From assembly GCA_017630395.1 (NCBI GenBank), contig JAGBVI010000119.1, forward strand, positions 1 through 64,000: a stretch of DNA of 64,000 nt, given 5' to 3'. Below the pieces are notes generated by a model that saw only the letters and a list, made by a program, of their open reading frames with translations, did not search any database and had not been told where the DNA came from. The stretch is from Paludibacteraceae bacterium. Its GTDB lineage: Bacteria; Bacteroidota; Bacteroidia; Bacteroidales; Paludibacteraceae. Positions 27,964-36,440 of the stretch are shown one piece after another (the first letter of the stretch is position 1; each line of letters opens with the position of its first letter). The translations under genes were made by a program, and so were the position numbers.

Positions 27964-29742
27964 ATGGCTACATTCAAAGAATTAGGATTGTGTGATGAGA
28001 TCCTACAAGGTATAGAGGAACTTGGGTTTAAAGAACCAATGCCTATACAAGAAAAAGTAACCCCGTATTTATTGGGAGAAGGGAAAGAAGATTTAGTGGC
28101 ATTGGCTCAAACAGGCACAGGAAAAACAGCCGGCTTTGGCCTGCCTTTACTACAATTAATAGATAATAATACAAACTCAATACAAGCATTAATTCTTTCT
28201 CCCACAAGAGAGTTATGCATACAGATATCTAACGATTTAAAGAATTATGCGAAATACCTTCCTAAAATGAAGGTAGTGCCTGTTTATGGAGGAGAAAATA
28301 TCGTAACACAATTCAAACAACTTGACATCCCACCACAAATATTAGTCGCAACACCTGGTCGATTGATTGATTTGATTGAACGAAAAAAAGTTAATCTATC
28401 CGGAATCAAGTACTTGGTATTAGACGAGGCTGACGAGATGTTGAATATGGGATTTCAAGATGACATTGAGCGTATTTTAGATGAAACTCCGGAAGGAAGA
28501 CGCACATTATTGTTTTCTGCCACAATGCCCAAAGAGATTGCCAATATTGCAAAAAAATACATGAAAAGCAGTATTGAAATTGCAATTGGTAAAAAAAATT
28601 CAGGTACAGAAAATGTAGAACACGTTTACTACATGGTGCAAGCAAAAGATCGCTATAGCGCCTTGAAACGTATAGTTGACATAAACCCAAATATCTATGC
28701 AATTATCTTCTGCCGTACAAGACAAGAGACAAAAGAAGTGGCAGACAAACTAATGCAAGATGGCTACAATGCTGATGCACTACATGGTGATCTTTCACAA
28801 GTACAACGAGACACAGTAATGCAACGTTTTCGAATAAAGAACTTGCAGATTTTAGTAGCAACCGACGTTGCTGCACGCGGTTTGGACGTTAATAACTTGA
28901 CTCATGTTATCAACTACAATCTTCCTGACGACATAGAAAATTACACTCACAGAAGCGGACGTACCGGACGTGCAGGAAGAAAAGGTGTCTCTATCTCCAT
29001 CATTCACACACGAGAAAAAAGCAAAATCAAGAACATCGAAAAAGTCTTACATCGGACCTTTGTTCAAGAAAAAGTTCCAAGTGGGTTGGAGGTCTGCCAA
29101 AGCCAACTATTCTCACTGATTTCTAAAATAGAAAACGCAGGAGAGGATATTAATCACGAATTGATCGCTCCCTATCTTCCGGTAATCATGGATCGTTTGA
29201 AAAATCTAAGCAGAGAAGAATTGATTGTAAATTTTGTCTCACAAGAATTTAATCGATTCTTAAACTACTATAAAGATGCTGCCGATCTTAATATCCCGGA
29301 AAAGAAAGAAAAACGAGAAGGTAAGAGAGATAGAAAAGGTGGAGGTAATTTTACCCGATTAAAAATTAACGTTGGAGAACGAGATGGTTTCACGCCGAAA
29401 CGAGTTCTAGGGCTAATAAACGACACAACAAACAACAAAAATATAGGCATTCATGACATCGAGATAACCCAAAGATATACTTTCTTTGATGTTAAAAGTG
29501 ATATGGTACGTTCGATGATGAATGCTTTCGAAAAAAGAAAAGAAGAAGGAGTACAGCTTTTAGAAGTATTTAAAGATCGTCGTTCTCGCCGTTCTAACGA
29601 AGATTTTGGACAATCAAAGAAGAAAAAAGGAAGTTCTCAAAACTATGAATATAGGAGAGAGAGCAAAAAACGAAACGAATACAAAGGAGAATCACAAAAA
29701 GAATTCAAAAGGAACAAAGATAGTTTCCGCCGAAAAAGATAA
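27964..29742 (+). CDS. DEAD-box ATP-dependent RNA helicase with DbpA-type RNA-binding domain
   Basis: A protein of 592 residues from MATFKELGLCDEIL. The frame is open from 27853, but a promoter lies between, and the extra 37 residues look non-coding. All core motifs are present: Q motif (GFKEPMPIQEKV), AQTGTGKT, PTRELC, DEAD, SAT, then the second RecA lobe with IIFCRTRQ, ATDVAARGLDV and HRSGRTGRAGRKG. About 450-535 is a DbpA-like RNA-binding domain (FTRLKINVGERDGFTPKRVLGLINDT, IGIHDIEITQRYTFFDVK). The end is a basic, disordered tail rich in Lys, Arg and Glu. Such helicases remodel structured RNA, in DbpA's case during ribosome large-subunit assembly. In Bacteroidota they are often called DeaD/CsdA. 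The next gene follows after 3 bases. Confidence 0.92.
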   Translation: MATFKELGLCDEILQGIEELGFKEPMPIQEKVTPYLLGEGKEDLVALAQTGTGKTAGFGLPLLQLIDNNTNSIQALILSPTRELCIQISNDLKNYAKYLPKMKVVPVYGGENIVTQFKQLDIPPQILVATPGRLIDLIERKKVNLSGIKYLVLDEADEMLNMGFQDDIERILDETPEGRRTLLFSATMPKEIANIAKKYMKSSIEIAIGKKNSGTENVEHVYYMVQAKDRYSALKRIVDINPNIYAIIFCRTRQETKEVADKLMQDGYNADALHGDLSQVQRDTVMQRFRIKNLQILVATDVAARGLDVNNLTHVINYNLPDDIENYTHRSGRTGRAGRKGVSISIIHTREKSKIKNIEKVLHRTFVQEKVPSGLEVCQSQLFSLISKIENAGEDINHELIAPYLPVIMDRLKNLSREELIVNFVSQEFNRFLNYYKDAADLNIPEKKEKREGKRDRKGGGNFTRLKINVGERDGFTPKRVLGLINDTTNNKNIGIHDIEITQRYTFFDVKSDMVRSMMNAFEKRKEEGVQLLEVFKDRRSRRSNEDFGQSKKKKGSSQNYEYRRESKKRNEYKGESQKEFKRNKDSFRRKR

Positions 29743-29745
29743 TTT

Positions 29746-30351
29746 ATGGAGGATACCTACCTAACACTATCAACAATATCAGAGGGATTGTATAAAGAAA
29801 AGGGGAGCAAATTTCTCGCTTTTGCAATCCCCGTTTCGTCGGTATCCGAAATAAAATCTATTTTAGAGGAAAAACGGAAAGAATTTTACGATGCCAGACA
29901 TGTCTGTTATGCCTACATTATCGGAACAGAGAAACAAGAAAGCAGATCTAACGATGATGGAGAACCATCTGGTACAGCAGGTAAACCAATCTTAGGTTCT
30001 TTACTCTCCAAACAACTGACCAACGTACTTATTGTTGTTGTTCGATATTTTGGAGGAACTAAATTAGGAACTTCCGGACTAATAAATGCTTACAAAGAAG
30101 CAAGTTTTGATGCGATAGCAAACAATGAAATAGTAGAAAGAAAAATTGAAGTCCCTATCGACATTCTCTTTGATTATATTTGCATGAACGACGTTATGCG
30201 GATTATAAAAGAGATGGGACCAACTATCCTACAACAAGAATTCGACAATCAATGTCACATACTTCTAACAATTAGGAAACGAGACTACCCTCTTATCTAT
30301 TCTAAATTCAAGGATATTGATGGAGTAACAATAAAAGATGAAAAACAATAA
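29746..30351 (+). CDS. YigZ/IMPACT family protein
   Basis: A protein of 201 residues. The N-terminal UPF0029/Impact domain (about 1-125) has YKEKGSKFLAFAIPV, DARHVCYAYIIG, ESRSNDDGEPSGTAGKPIL and VVVRYFGGTKLGTSGLINAY, the family's signature stretches. The rest is the small C-terminal domain of YigZ proteins (VPIDILFDYICMNDVMRI). Bacterial members have unknown function, and eukaryotic IMPACT regulates GCN2. It starts 3 bases after the helicase stop, so the two form one transcript, a common pairing only by operon structure. The length is normal. Confidence 0.88.
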   Translation: MEDTYLTLSTISEGLYKEKGSKFLAFAIPVSSVSEIKSILEEKRKEFYDARHVCYAYIIGTEKQESRSNDDGEPSGTAGKPILGSLLSKQLTNVLIVVVRYFGGTKLGTSGLINAYKEASFDAIANNEIVERKIEVPIDILFDYICMNDVMRIIKEMGPTILQQEFDNQCHILLTIRKRDYPLIYSKFKDIDGVTIKDEKQ

Positions 30352-30399
30352 AACTTATAAACAACCCATACAAAACCTACAAAATATGTCTTTTTTTTG

Positions 30400-30407
30400 T
30401 ATCTTTG
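30400..30407 (+). promoter_or_regulatory. Promoter -7 element of the GT4 gene
   Basis: TATCTTTG (then TC) fits TAnnTTTG. It is 122 bases ahead of the ATG at 30530, and no clear TTTG stands at the right distance upstream. Confidence 0.45.
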
Positions 30408-30529
30408 TCAGGATTATTAGGTTGTTCAAGAAAGATGATTGACTATTCTTATTTAAAGGTGATTTTCTTCAAAAAAAGTACATAGCCTTTATCGGATAAG
30501 AATACAAGATTGGTAATAAAACAGAAACA

Positions 30530-31651
30530 ATGGGCCCAAAAAAGGTATTACATATTTCGAAATATTTTCCTCCTTACAAAGGAGGCATTGAAGATATATG
30601 CAAAAGTATTGTTGAGAGTTTATCGGAATACAAAAATTTTGTATTCTGCTACAACGATGATTTGGAAGATAGTCACACAAATGAAAACGGGATAGAAATT
30701 CTTCGTGTCAGCACTTACCTCACTGTGTTTAGTCAGCCTATCGCACCTTTCTACAAATACAAATTAAGGAAAGTCATAGAGAGTTTTCAGCCGGATATAA
30801 TTCACTTACACCTTCCCAATCCGTATGCCGCTTACACCGTTAGCACGTTGAAAGATAAAAAGACAAAACTTATCGTTCATTGGCATTCTGATATTATCAA
30901 CCAAAAATTGATATATCCTCTATTTTCGTTCCTTGAAAAACGAATTTTAACTTTAGCCGATTGTATTTTTGTTACAAGTCCGAATTACCTTGAAAATTCA
31001 GCTCCACTCAAACCTTTTAAAGAGAAATGTTCTATTGTTCCTAATGGGATATACGAATCTAAAATAAAATTTATCCCAAACGATACAACAATAAAGAATA
31101 TCAAGGAATTAAGTCAGGGGAAAAAGATTGTATTTTTTATGGGACGTCACGTTGCCTACAAGGGAATTAATTACTTAATTGAGGCAGAGCAATACATAAA
31201 GTCTGACTGCGTAATTTTTATAGCCGGGAAAGGACCTCTGACAGAAAAACTACAAAAACAAAATAAATCATCTCGCATTTTCTTTTTAGGCGAGATTGCT
31301 GATTCTGAAATCGGTTGTTACATGAATGCTGCAAAAATATTTGCATTCCCATCCATTACAAAAAACGAAGCATTCGGCGTTGTTTTAGCAGAAGCAATGT
31401 ACTCTTATCTTCCTGCCATTACATTTACAATCGAAGGGGCAGGTGTAAATTGGGTAAATTTGAACAACATAACCGGTATTGAAGTTGCCAATAAAGATTA
31501 TAAAGCCTTTGCTCAGGCCATAAACAAATTATTATCAGACGAAGAATTACGTAAACAAATGGCTCAAAATGCTCACGACCGCATTGAAAAGAACTTCACA
31601 ACAAAAAAGATTGCCGAAATCGTAAATGAAGAGTATAAAAAATTGCTATGA
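30530..31651 (+). CDS. Glycosyltransferase family 4 protein
   Basis: A protein of 373 residues with the GT-B fold of family 4. The N-terminal lobe opens with KKVLHISKYFPPYKGGIEDI, the usual Gly-Gly donor-side start. HWHSDIINQ and VPNGIY follow. The C-terminal lobe has KKIVFFMGRHVAYKGINYLIEA and IFAFPSITKNEAFGVVLAEAMY, the E-x7-E motif that holds the nucleotide sugar. A retaining transferase using an NDP- or GDP-sugar is expected, adding sugar to a lipid-linked or surface glycan at the cytosolic side. It is the first of a cluster of glycan genes, but the neighbouring GT2 genes run the other way. Donor and acceptor are unknown. The closest named family type would be mannosyl- or rhamnosyltransferases. 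Confidence 0.87.
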   Translation: MGPKKVLHISKYFPPYKGGIEDICKSIVESLSEYKNFVFCYNDDLEDSHTNENGIEILRVSTYLTVFSQPIAPFYKYKLRKVIESFQPDIIHLHLPNPYAAYTVSTLKDKKTKLIVHWHSDIINQKLIYPLFSFLEKRILTLADCIFVTSPNYLENSAPLKPFKEKCSIVPNGIYESKIKFIPNDTTIKNIKELSQGKKIVFFMGRHVAYKGINYLIEAEQYIKSDCVIFIAGKGPLTEKLQKQNKSSRIFFLGEIADSEIGCYMNAAKIFAFPSITKNEAFGVVLAEAMYSYLPAITFTIEGAGVNWVNLNNITGIEVANKDYKAFAQAINKLLSDEELRKQMAQNAHDRIEKNFTTKKIAEIVNEEYKKLL

Positions 31652-32059
31652 TTATCCTTTCAACACCATCAATAAATCACAAAAAAACACTTGAATACCA
31701 TTTAGGTTGATTATCTTTTGATGAAAAAAAGATTAAAAGACACTTTCAATAAAAAAGAGCTTTAAAAGTATGAATAAAGAATTTTCGTTCTGTTTTTCTA
31801 AAAATTTGTGTAAAACATTGCCATAACGTTCTAAGTTTAAAAGTTATTATAACCGAGATGTTGGTTTTATGAGCCAATAATGCTCTTGCTTTTAGATATT
31901 GGACGTAACGCTCCTCTCCCATCGGATTATTAGATTGAGCTATAGACAAATTATGCCTAAGCTGAGCATTTTAAACTTGTACCTTATACCCTTCTTGATA
32001 CAACCTAAAAAATACCAATAATCTAAAAAATTAAGAGAGAAAAATCCAGTTACAACATC
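31652..32059. other. Spacer holding a decayed gene
   Basis: A 408 bp stretch between the GT4 gene and the GT2 pair, which converge. The centre (31746-32030) is a broken minus-strand frame described separately. The remainder is AT-rich with nothing else recognised. Confidence 0.5.
31746..32030 (-). pseudogene. Decayed gene fragment, possibly a transposase C-terminus
   Basis: The minus strand holds a coherent stretch ending at 31746. Its last 90 or so codons read, in pieces, LVFFRLYQEGYKVQV, a stop, then NAQLRHNLSIAQSNNPMGEE, RYVQYLKARALLAHKTNISV and IRKTERK-type basic/aromatic residues up to HTFKALFY. The internal TAA and the lack of any start or N-terminal part show it is broken. The basic, Trp/Phe-rich helical ending resembles the tail of DDE transposases of insertion sequences, but I cannot assign a family. 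It lies between glycosyltransferase genes, where insertion remnants are common. The left border of homology is a guess. Confidence 0.4.
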
Positions 32060-32797
32060 CTAATATAGAGACTTATTTATCGTACGACAAATGAATTCAA
32101 AAAGAATACGAAAACGATAATAAAATTTGAGCGGCAAAGACAAGGTACTCTTTTTTGAACTTGATGACAAATTACCATCATGCCTGCGATAAAGCATAGT
32201 GGGAGAAGTAATCAGCCTCACCTTACCACATCTTTCAGCCAACAATCCCAACCAAATATCATGTGGCACCAACGTTTTTGGGAAAGGCATTGCCGCTGAT
32301 TTATTTAACAAGCTCCGCTTAAATGCCATGCAACAACCCAAGTACGAATTATTTATCAAATTATAAAATATTCCGGTGCGAGATTTATTCAACTTAAAAT
32401 AGGACGAATATAATTCATTTAACTGAGAATCAACAACTATACAATCAGACAATACTAAATCGCAATCTGCTAATGCATTCATAAACGTAGCAACTTTCCC
32501 ATCTAACCAAATATCATCTTGATCAGAAAAAAATATAACATCTCCACTGCTATTATTTATCGCATTTTCAAAATTATGAGTTGCGTAATCAAAAGAATAT
32601 TTTTGCTTACGCTTATCATGATGAAAAACCTTAATACGAGGGTCATTGAATTCTTGAAGAATGGTTAAAGTCAAATCGGTTGAACCATCGTCAGAAACAA
32701 CCACTTCATCACTGTCCCCCAATTGTTTTAAAATTGAAGTTAGTTGCTCCTTTAAAAACAACTCTTCATTGTATGTTGCCAAACAAACAGAAATCAT
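32060..32797 (-). CDS. Glycosyltransferase family 2 protein
   Basis: A protein of 245 residues, GT-A fold. It opens MISVCLATYNEELFLKEQL, then VVVSDDGSTDLTLTIL, the nucleotide-binding Asp region, and DVIFFSDQDDIWLDGKV, where the DQDD motif replaces DxD. The acceptor side has YLGCCMAFKRSLL, PHDIWLGLLAE and LYRRHDGNLSSS. This set (SDQDDIW, GCCMAFKR, HD-W, YRRH--N) marks the subgroup often annotated as alpha-L-Rha alpha-1,3-rhamnosyltransferase. The substrate is unproven. It overlaps the upstream GT2 gene by the 4-base ATGA, so the two are translationally coupled. It is clearly related to the gene at 57101-57832. Confidence 0.85.
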   Translation of the reverse strand: MISVCLATYNEELFLKEQLTSILKQLGDSDEVVVSDDGSTDLTLTILQEFNDPRIKVFHHDKRKQKYSFDYATHNFENAINNSSGDVIFFSDQDDIWLDGKVATFMNALADCDLVLSDCIVVDSQLNELYSSYFKLNKSRTGIFYNLINNSYLGCCMAFKRSLLNKSAAMPFPKTLVPHDIWLGLLAERCGKVRLITSPTMLYRRHDGNLSSSSKKSTLSLPLKFYYRFRILFEFICRTINKSLY

Positions 32798-33612
32798 ACA
32801 TTTAAAATTGTTCTGATTTTATAAAAGAGGTACTTAAAAACAGAACCATATCCTATCTGTTTCAACATCCTCCATTGCAACCGATTCTCTTGAACAACAG
32901 ATTGTATCTGAACTATTTTCTCCTTAAACACATTCTTTTGTTCAATCGCACCTACCACATTATTCGCATGCTGACGATACATAATAGTCGGCTGAGATAG
33001 AGATTTAATTTCACCTCCATTTTTAAGCACATTTAAAGCTATCCATGCATCATGCATCCTTGTTTCCGGTAAAAATGGGAGCGCGCAATCAACAGCCAAT
33101 CTGTTAATCATCATAGCACAACCGGTCACATAATTTTTCACTCCTAAAAAATTAAAATCATGTTGTGCAATATTAATATTGGAATACTCCCAAAAAGAGT
33201 TGGAAATTATATTTAAATCAGCGTCTACCACAAGCAAATCAGAATGAACCAAAAGCGGTTTCTCAGGAAATTTACGTTCCTCGTCCAACATACAAGAATA
33301 TAAGATTTCCAACTTATTAGGCATCCATACATCATCTTGATCACAAAATAGCAAATAGAGTGCAGAGGAAGATTTCAACAATAACTCAAACGAAGAGATA
33401 ACACCCACATTCCCATTCGATGGCAATAGTGTAATTCGACTATCTTTTGAAATATAATCCTGAATAACACTCATAGTGGCATCTGAAGAACCATCATCTC
33501 TAATTAACAGATTCCAATCTTGGTATGTTTGGGCTAGTATAGAATCTAACAACGCACCAAGATAAAGCTCTCCATTATAGGTTGACAATAATATTTGAAC
33601 ATCCATTTTCAA
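32794..33612 (-). CDS. Glycosyltransferase family 2 protein
   Basis: A protein of 272 residues of the same subgroup as the next gene. Landmarks are VQILLSTYNGELYLGALLDS, LLIRDDGSSDATMSVI, LYLLFCDQDDVWMPNKLE, NYVTGCAMMINRLA, MHDAWIALNVLKNGGE and TIMYRQHANNVVGA. The GT-A active-site motifs are intact and there is no membrane segment, so it should act at the cytosolic face on a lipid-linked glycan. It is the first gene of a two-gene unit, overlapping the 32060-32797 gene by 4 bases. Together they may add consecutive sugars of one repeat unit, which is inference from the coupling only. No promoter match was found upstream in the 335 bp before the tRNA gene. Confidence 0.85.
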   Translation of the reverse strand: MKMDVQILLSTYNGELYLGALLDSILAQTYQDWNLLIRDDGSSDATMSVIQDYISKDSRITLLPSNGNVGVISSFELLLKSSSALYLLFCDQDDVWMPNKLEILYSCMLDEERKFPEKPLLVHSDLLVVDADLNIISNSFWEYSNINIAQHDFNFLGVKNYVTGCAMMINRLAVDCALPFLPETRMHDAWIALNVLKNGGEIKSLSQPTIMYRQHANNVVGAIEQKNVFKEKIVQIQSVVQENRLQWRMLKQIGYGSVFKYLFYKIRTILNV

Positions 33613-33946
33613 CTTCGTTATTTAATATAGCATCTGCGATAAAAAACACCTCTAAAATAAATTTGAAATAAGATAATAACTAAAAATTAGGTCAAGATGA
33701 TTTTGAAAGTTATTTTGTTTTGATTGTTTATATTTACGAACGATTTGCATAAATCGTAACAGAGCGAATATGAGCAAGATAGGCAAAATACATTCAAAAA
33801 GAACCTAAAAAGGATTTAAGAATAAAAAATCACAAAAGCAATTTTAATAAGGTAATCTCAAATTCTTTCCACAAAGTAAGTAAAAAAAAAACTAATTTTA
33901 AAATTAATATTCAAAAGTGTTTTGTATCTTTGCGTCATAAAAATCA
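33613..33946. other. Gene-free stretch before the tRNA
   Basis: A 334 bp AT-rich spacer. It holds the tRNA promoter element at its right end and a short perfect 7-bp stem at 33740-33757 (ACGATTT GCAT AAATCGT) without a T-tract. No copy of the dispersed element and no frame are seen. Confidence 0.5.
33925..33932 (+). promoter_or_regulatory. Promoter -7 element of tRNA-Thr
   Basis: TATCTTTG followed by C, 14 bases ahead of the tRNA 5' end, an ideal distance for a stable RNA start. It is preceded by TTTTG directly, while the distal half-site is unclear. Confidence 0.6.
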
Positions 33947-34019
33947 GCCGCTATAGCTCAGTTGGTAGAGCGCCGCATTCGTAATGCGTAGGTCGCGAGT
34001 TCGAGTCTCGCTATCGGCT
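33947..34019 (+). tRNA. tRNA-Thr (anticodon CGU)
   Basis: A 73-base cloverleaf. The acceptor stem GCCGCTA faces TATCGGC with one mismatch at the fifth pair. The D arm is GCTCAGTTGGTAGAGC. The anticodon arm CCGCA TTCGTAA TGCGT gives anticodon CGT, reading ACG (Thr). The T arm is GCGAG TTCGAGT CTCGC. CCA is not encoded. A promoter element lies 14 bases upstream and a strong terminator follows. Confidence 0.93.
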
Positions 34020-34026
34020 CATAAAA

Positions 34027-34086
34027 AAACGATGCTCCAAAATAGTTTAATACTATTGAAGCATCGTTTCTCTCTTTTTTTATTTT
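34027..34086. terminator. Bidirectional Rho-independent terminator for tRNA-Thr and rimO
   Basis: AACGATGCT ... AGCATCGTT with inner AATAGT / ACTATT forms a long hairpin around TTTAA. On the plus strand a T-rich run (TTTCTCTCTTTTTTT) follows. On the minus strand the stem is followed by a run of seven Ts, just after the rimO stop. It serves both converging genes. Confidence 0.85.
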
Positions 34087-35378
34087 CAAAGCACCTCTCC
34101 AAACAACTCAAATGCCTCTGCATCAACAATTTTCACGTCATAAAAATCGCCAATATTCAACATTTTGTTTTTAGGAATTAACACTTCCGGATCTACCTCT
34201 GGCGAATCAAACTCTGTCCTACCCACATAACAATCGCCCTCTTCCCTATCAATTATTACACGCAAAACAGCCCCTATCTTAGCACGATTTAACTCCTCGG
34301 AAATTTGTTGTTGAATTTCCATAAGTTGGTCAACTCGTGCTTGCTTCACCTCAAAAGGGATATCATCATCAAAGTGAAGAGCCGAATAGGTTCCTTCTTC
34401 TTCAGAATAAGGGAAAGCCCCCATACGCTCGAATCGCATCGTTTTTACAAAATTCATCAAAGCCTCAAAATCAGCTTCACTTTCGCCTGGGAATCCCGCC
34501 AACAACGTAGTTCTCAGATGAATCCCCGGCACCTCATCTCGAATACGTCTTATAAGTTCTATGGTCTCATTAGAAGAAACATTTCTACGCATTCTTTGTA
34601 AAACCGGGTCACTAACGTGTTGCAGAGCAATATCAAGATAATTACAAACATTATCACGCTCTCTAATTACCCGAAGAATATCATAAGGGAACTTTGCAGG
34701 ATAAGCATAATGTAGGCGAATCCACTGCACCCCAGGCACATCTGAAATTTTCTCAATCAACTCTGCTAAGCGAAACTCACCATACAAATCTTTCCCATAA
34801 TAAGATAAATCTTGAGCAATAACTTGGAACTCCTTTACACCTTGCTGAACTAACCATTCAACTTCAGAAACAATCTCCTCCATAGGACGAGACCGATGCC
34901 TACCCGTAATGATAGGAATTGCACAATAAGCACAATATCTGTTACACCCTTCAGAAATTTTCAAATACGCAAAATGAGAAGGCGTAGTAATAGTTCGATG
35001 TAACGCAGACTCTTGTTGAAACGATTTTCCCAAATCAGTGACAATCTCATTCCAAGAAAACTTGCCATAAAACTTATCTACTTCTGGGATTTCCGATGGT
35101 AAATCATCGATATATCTACCAGATAAACATCCCATCACAAATAGCTTTTTAATTTTTTTTGATTGTTTCATGGAGACCAATTCGAGGATAACATTGATGG
35201 ATTCCTCCTTGGCATCACCAATAAACCCACAAGTATTAACAATTACGATATCGCACTGAATATGCTCTGGGTCATGACGAACAATATAGCCACACAACTC
35301 CAATTGTCGACTCAATTTTTCAGAATCAACAAGATTTTTTGAACAACCAAGATTAATTATATCGATCCGATTTCCCAT
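34086..35378 (-). CDS. rimO: Ribosomal protein S12 methylthiotransferase
   Basis: A protein of 430 residues, the normal RimO length. The N-terminal MTTase domain carries three cluster cysteines (C12 in NLGCSKNLVDSE, C50 in VNTCGFIGDAKEES, C84 in MGCLSGRY). The radical-SAM cluster is C145-x3-C149-x2-C152 in SEGCNRYCAYCAIP. The LGCSKNLVDSE opening separates RimO from MiaB. A TRAM domain ends the protein (IGAVLRVIIDREEGDCYVGR). It adds a methylthio group to Asp of ribosomal protein S12. It lies 10 bases after ftsY, so the two share a transcript, and ends at the shared terminator with the tRNA. Confidence 0.95.
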   Translation of the reverse strand: MGNRIDIINLGCSKNLVDSEKLSRQLELCGYIVRHDPEHIQCDIVIVNTCGFIGDAKEESINVILELVSMKQSKKIKKLFVMGCLSGRYIDDLPSEIPEVDKFYGKFSWNEIVTDLGKSFQQESALHRTITTPSHFAYLKISEGCNRYCAYCAIPIITGRHRSRPMEEIVSEVEWLVQQGVKEFQVIAQDLSYYGKDLYGEFRLAELIEKISDVPGVQWIRLHYAYPAKFPYDILRVIRERDNVCNYLDIALQHVSDPVLQRMRRNVSSNETIELIRRIRDEVPGIHLRTTLLAGFPGESEADFEALMNFVKTMRFERMGAFPYSEEEGTYSALHFDDDIPFEVKQARVDQLMEIQQQISEELNRAKIGAVLRVIIDREEGDCYVGRTEFDSPEVDPEVLIPKNKMLNIGDFYDVKIVDAEAFELFGEVL

Positions 35379-35388
35379 GTTTCAAATC

Positions 35389-36339
35389 TTAACGAAACAA
35401 AGAGTCAACAAATTCCTTTTTATCAAAAACCTGCAAATGATCTATACCTTCTCCAACTCCTATGTACTTAACAGGAATTTTAAATTGATCAGAAATACCT
35501 AAAACGACACCTCCTTTTGCAGTTCCATCCAACTTTGTAATAGCCAATGAGGTTACTTCAGTCGCTTTGGTAAACTGTCGTGCTTGTTCAAAAGCATTTT
35601 GTCCCGTAGAACCATCTAACACCAATAAAACCTCATGCGGAGCATTCGGTATAATTTTCTGCATAACCTGCTTTATCTTAGTCAATTCGTTCATTAAATT
35701 GACCTTATTATGCAAACGTCCGGCAGTATCAATAATAACGACATCTGCCCCATTTGCTTTGGCCGAAGACAACGTATCATAAGCCACCGAAGCAGGGTCA
35801 GCCCCCATCTTTTGCTTGATAACCTGACAATTTACCCGTTCTCCCCAAATAACAAGCTGTTCAACTGCAGCTGCTCTAAAAGTATCCGCAGCCCCTAAAA
35901 AGACTTTTTTTCCGGCCTTCGTGAATTGATATGCCAGTTTCCCTATAGTTGTAGTTTTTCCAACACCATTTACACCAACAACCATAATCACGTAAGGTTC
36001 ATCAGAAACCGGAAGAGAAAAATCACCTCCATCCACCGTGTTATTTTCTTCCAACATGGATGAAATTTCATCTTTTAAAATCGAATTCAATTCACTTGTA
36101 TTCACATACTTATCCTGAGCAACACGATTTTCTATGCGCTCTATTATTTTCAAGGTAGTATCCACTCCAACGTCAGATGTAATTAACACCTCTTCGAGAT
36201 TATCCAACACCTCGTCATCGACCTTAGATTTACCAACGACCGCTCTTGCAATTTTTGACAAGAAACTCTCTTTTGTCTTTTCCAGACCCTTATCCAAAGT
36301 TTCTTTCTTTTCTTTAGAAAAAATACTAAATAGACCCAT
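35389..36339 (-). CDS. ftsY: Signal recognition particle receptor FtsY
   Basis: A protein of 316 residues from MGLFSIFSKEKKETLDKGLE. The GTG at 36360 lies in the promoter and is not used. The N domain is helical (TKESFLSKIARAVVGKSKVDDEVLDNLEEVLITSDVG). The NG GTPase motifs are GVNGVGKTTTIGKLA, DTFRAAAVEQL, IIDTAGRLHNK, TKLDGTAKGG and GVGEGIDHLQVF. The acidic A domain found in E. coli is missing, as is usual in Bacteroidota. It docks SRP-ribosome complexes at the inner membrane. It is first of the ftsY-rimO pair, with a TATCTTTG promoter element 21-28 bases upstream of the start. Confidence 0.95.
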   Translation of the reverse strand: MGLFSIFSKEKKETLDKGLEKTKESFLSKIARAVVGKSKVDDEVLDNLEEVLITSDVGVDTTLKIIERIENRVAQDKYVNTSELNSILKDEISSMLEENNTVDGGDFSLPVSDEPYVIMVVGVNGVGKTTTIGKLAYQFTKAGKKVFLGAADTFRAAAVEQLVIWGERVNCQVIKQKMGADPASVAYDTLSSAKANGADVVIIDTAGRLHNKVNLMNELTKIKQVMQKIIPNAPHEVLLVLDGSTGQNAFEQARQFTKATEVTSLAITKLDGTAKGGVVLGISDQFKIPVKYIGVGEGIDHLQVFDKKEFVDSLFR

Positions 36340-36359
36340 AAGCAATGAATTAAACTGCA

Positions 36360-36367
36360 CAAAGATA
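36360..36367 (-). promoter_or_regulatory. Promoter -7 element of ftsY-rimO
   Basis: Minus strand TATCTTTG, matching TAnnTTTG, giving a leader of only about 15 bases before the ATG at 36339. It is divergent from the next element. Confidence 0.55.
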
Positions 36368-36410
36368 CGATTTTTAATTTTTAATTTTTCGAAATCTTAT
36401 ATACTTTCTG

Positions 36411-36418
36411 TATATTTG
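36411..36418 (+). promoter_or_regulatory. Promoter -7 element of the TPR/barrel pair
   Basis: Plus strand TATATTTG followed by C, 22 bases ahead of the ATG at 36441. The spacer between ftsY and this gene is only 101 bp and serves both directions. Confidence 0.55.
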
Positions 36419-36440
36419 CAAAAACCAAATTTATAAAAAA

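Noticed and set aside
33740-33757. Perfect 7-bp hairpin in the spacer before the tRNA
   Set aside because: Short, no T-tract on either side, and no neighbouring stop codon; chance is sufficient.
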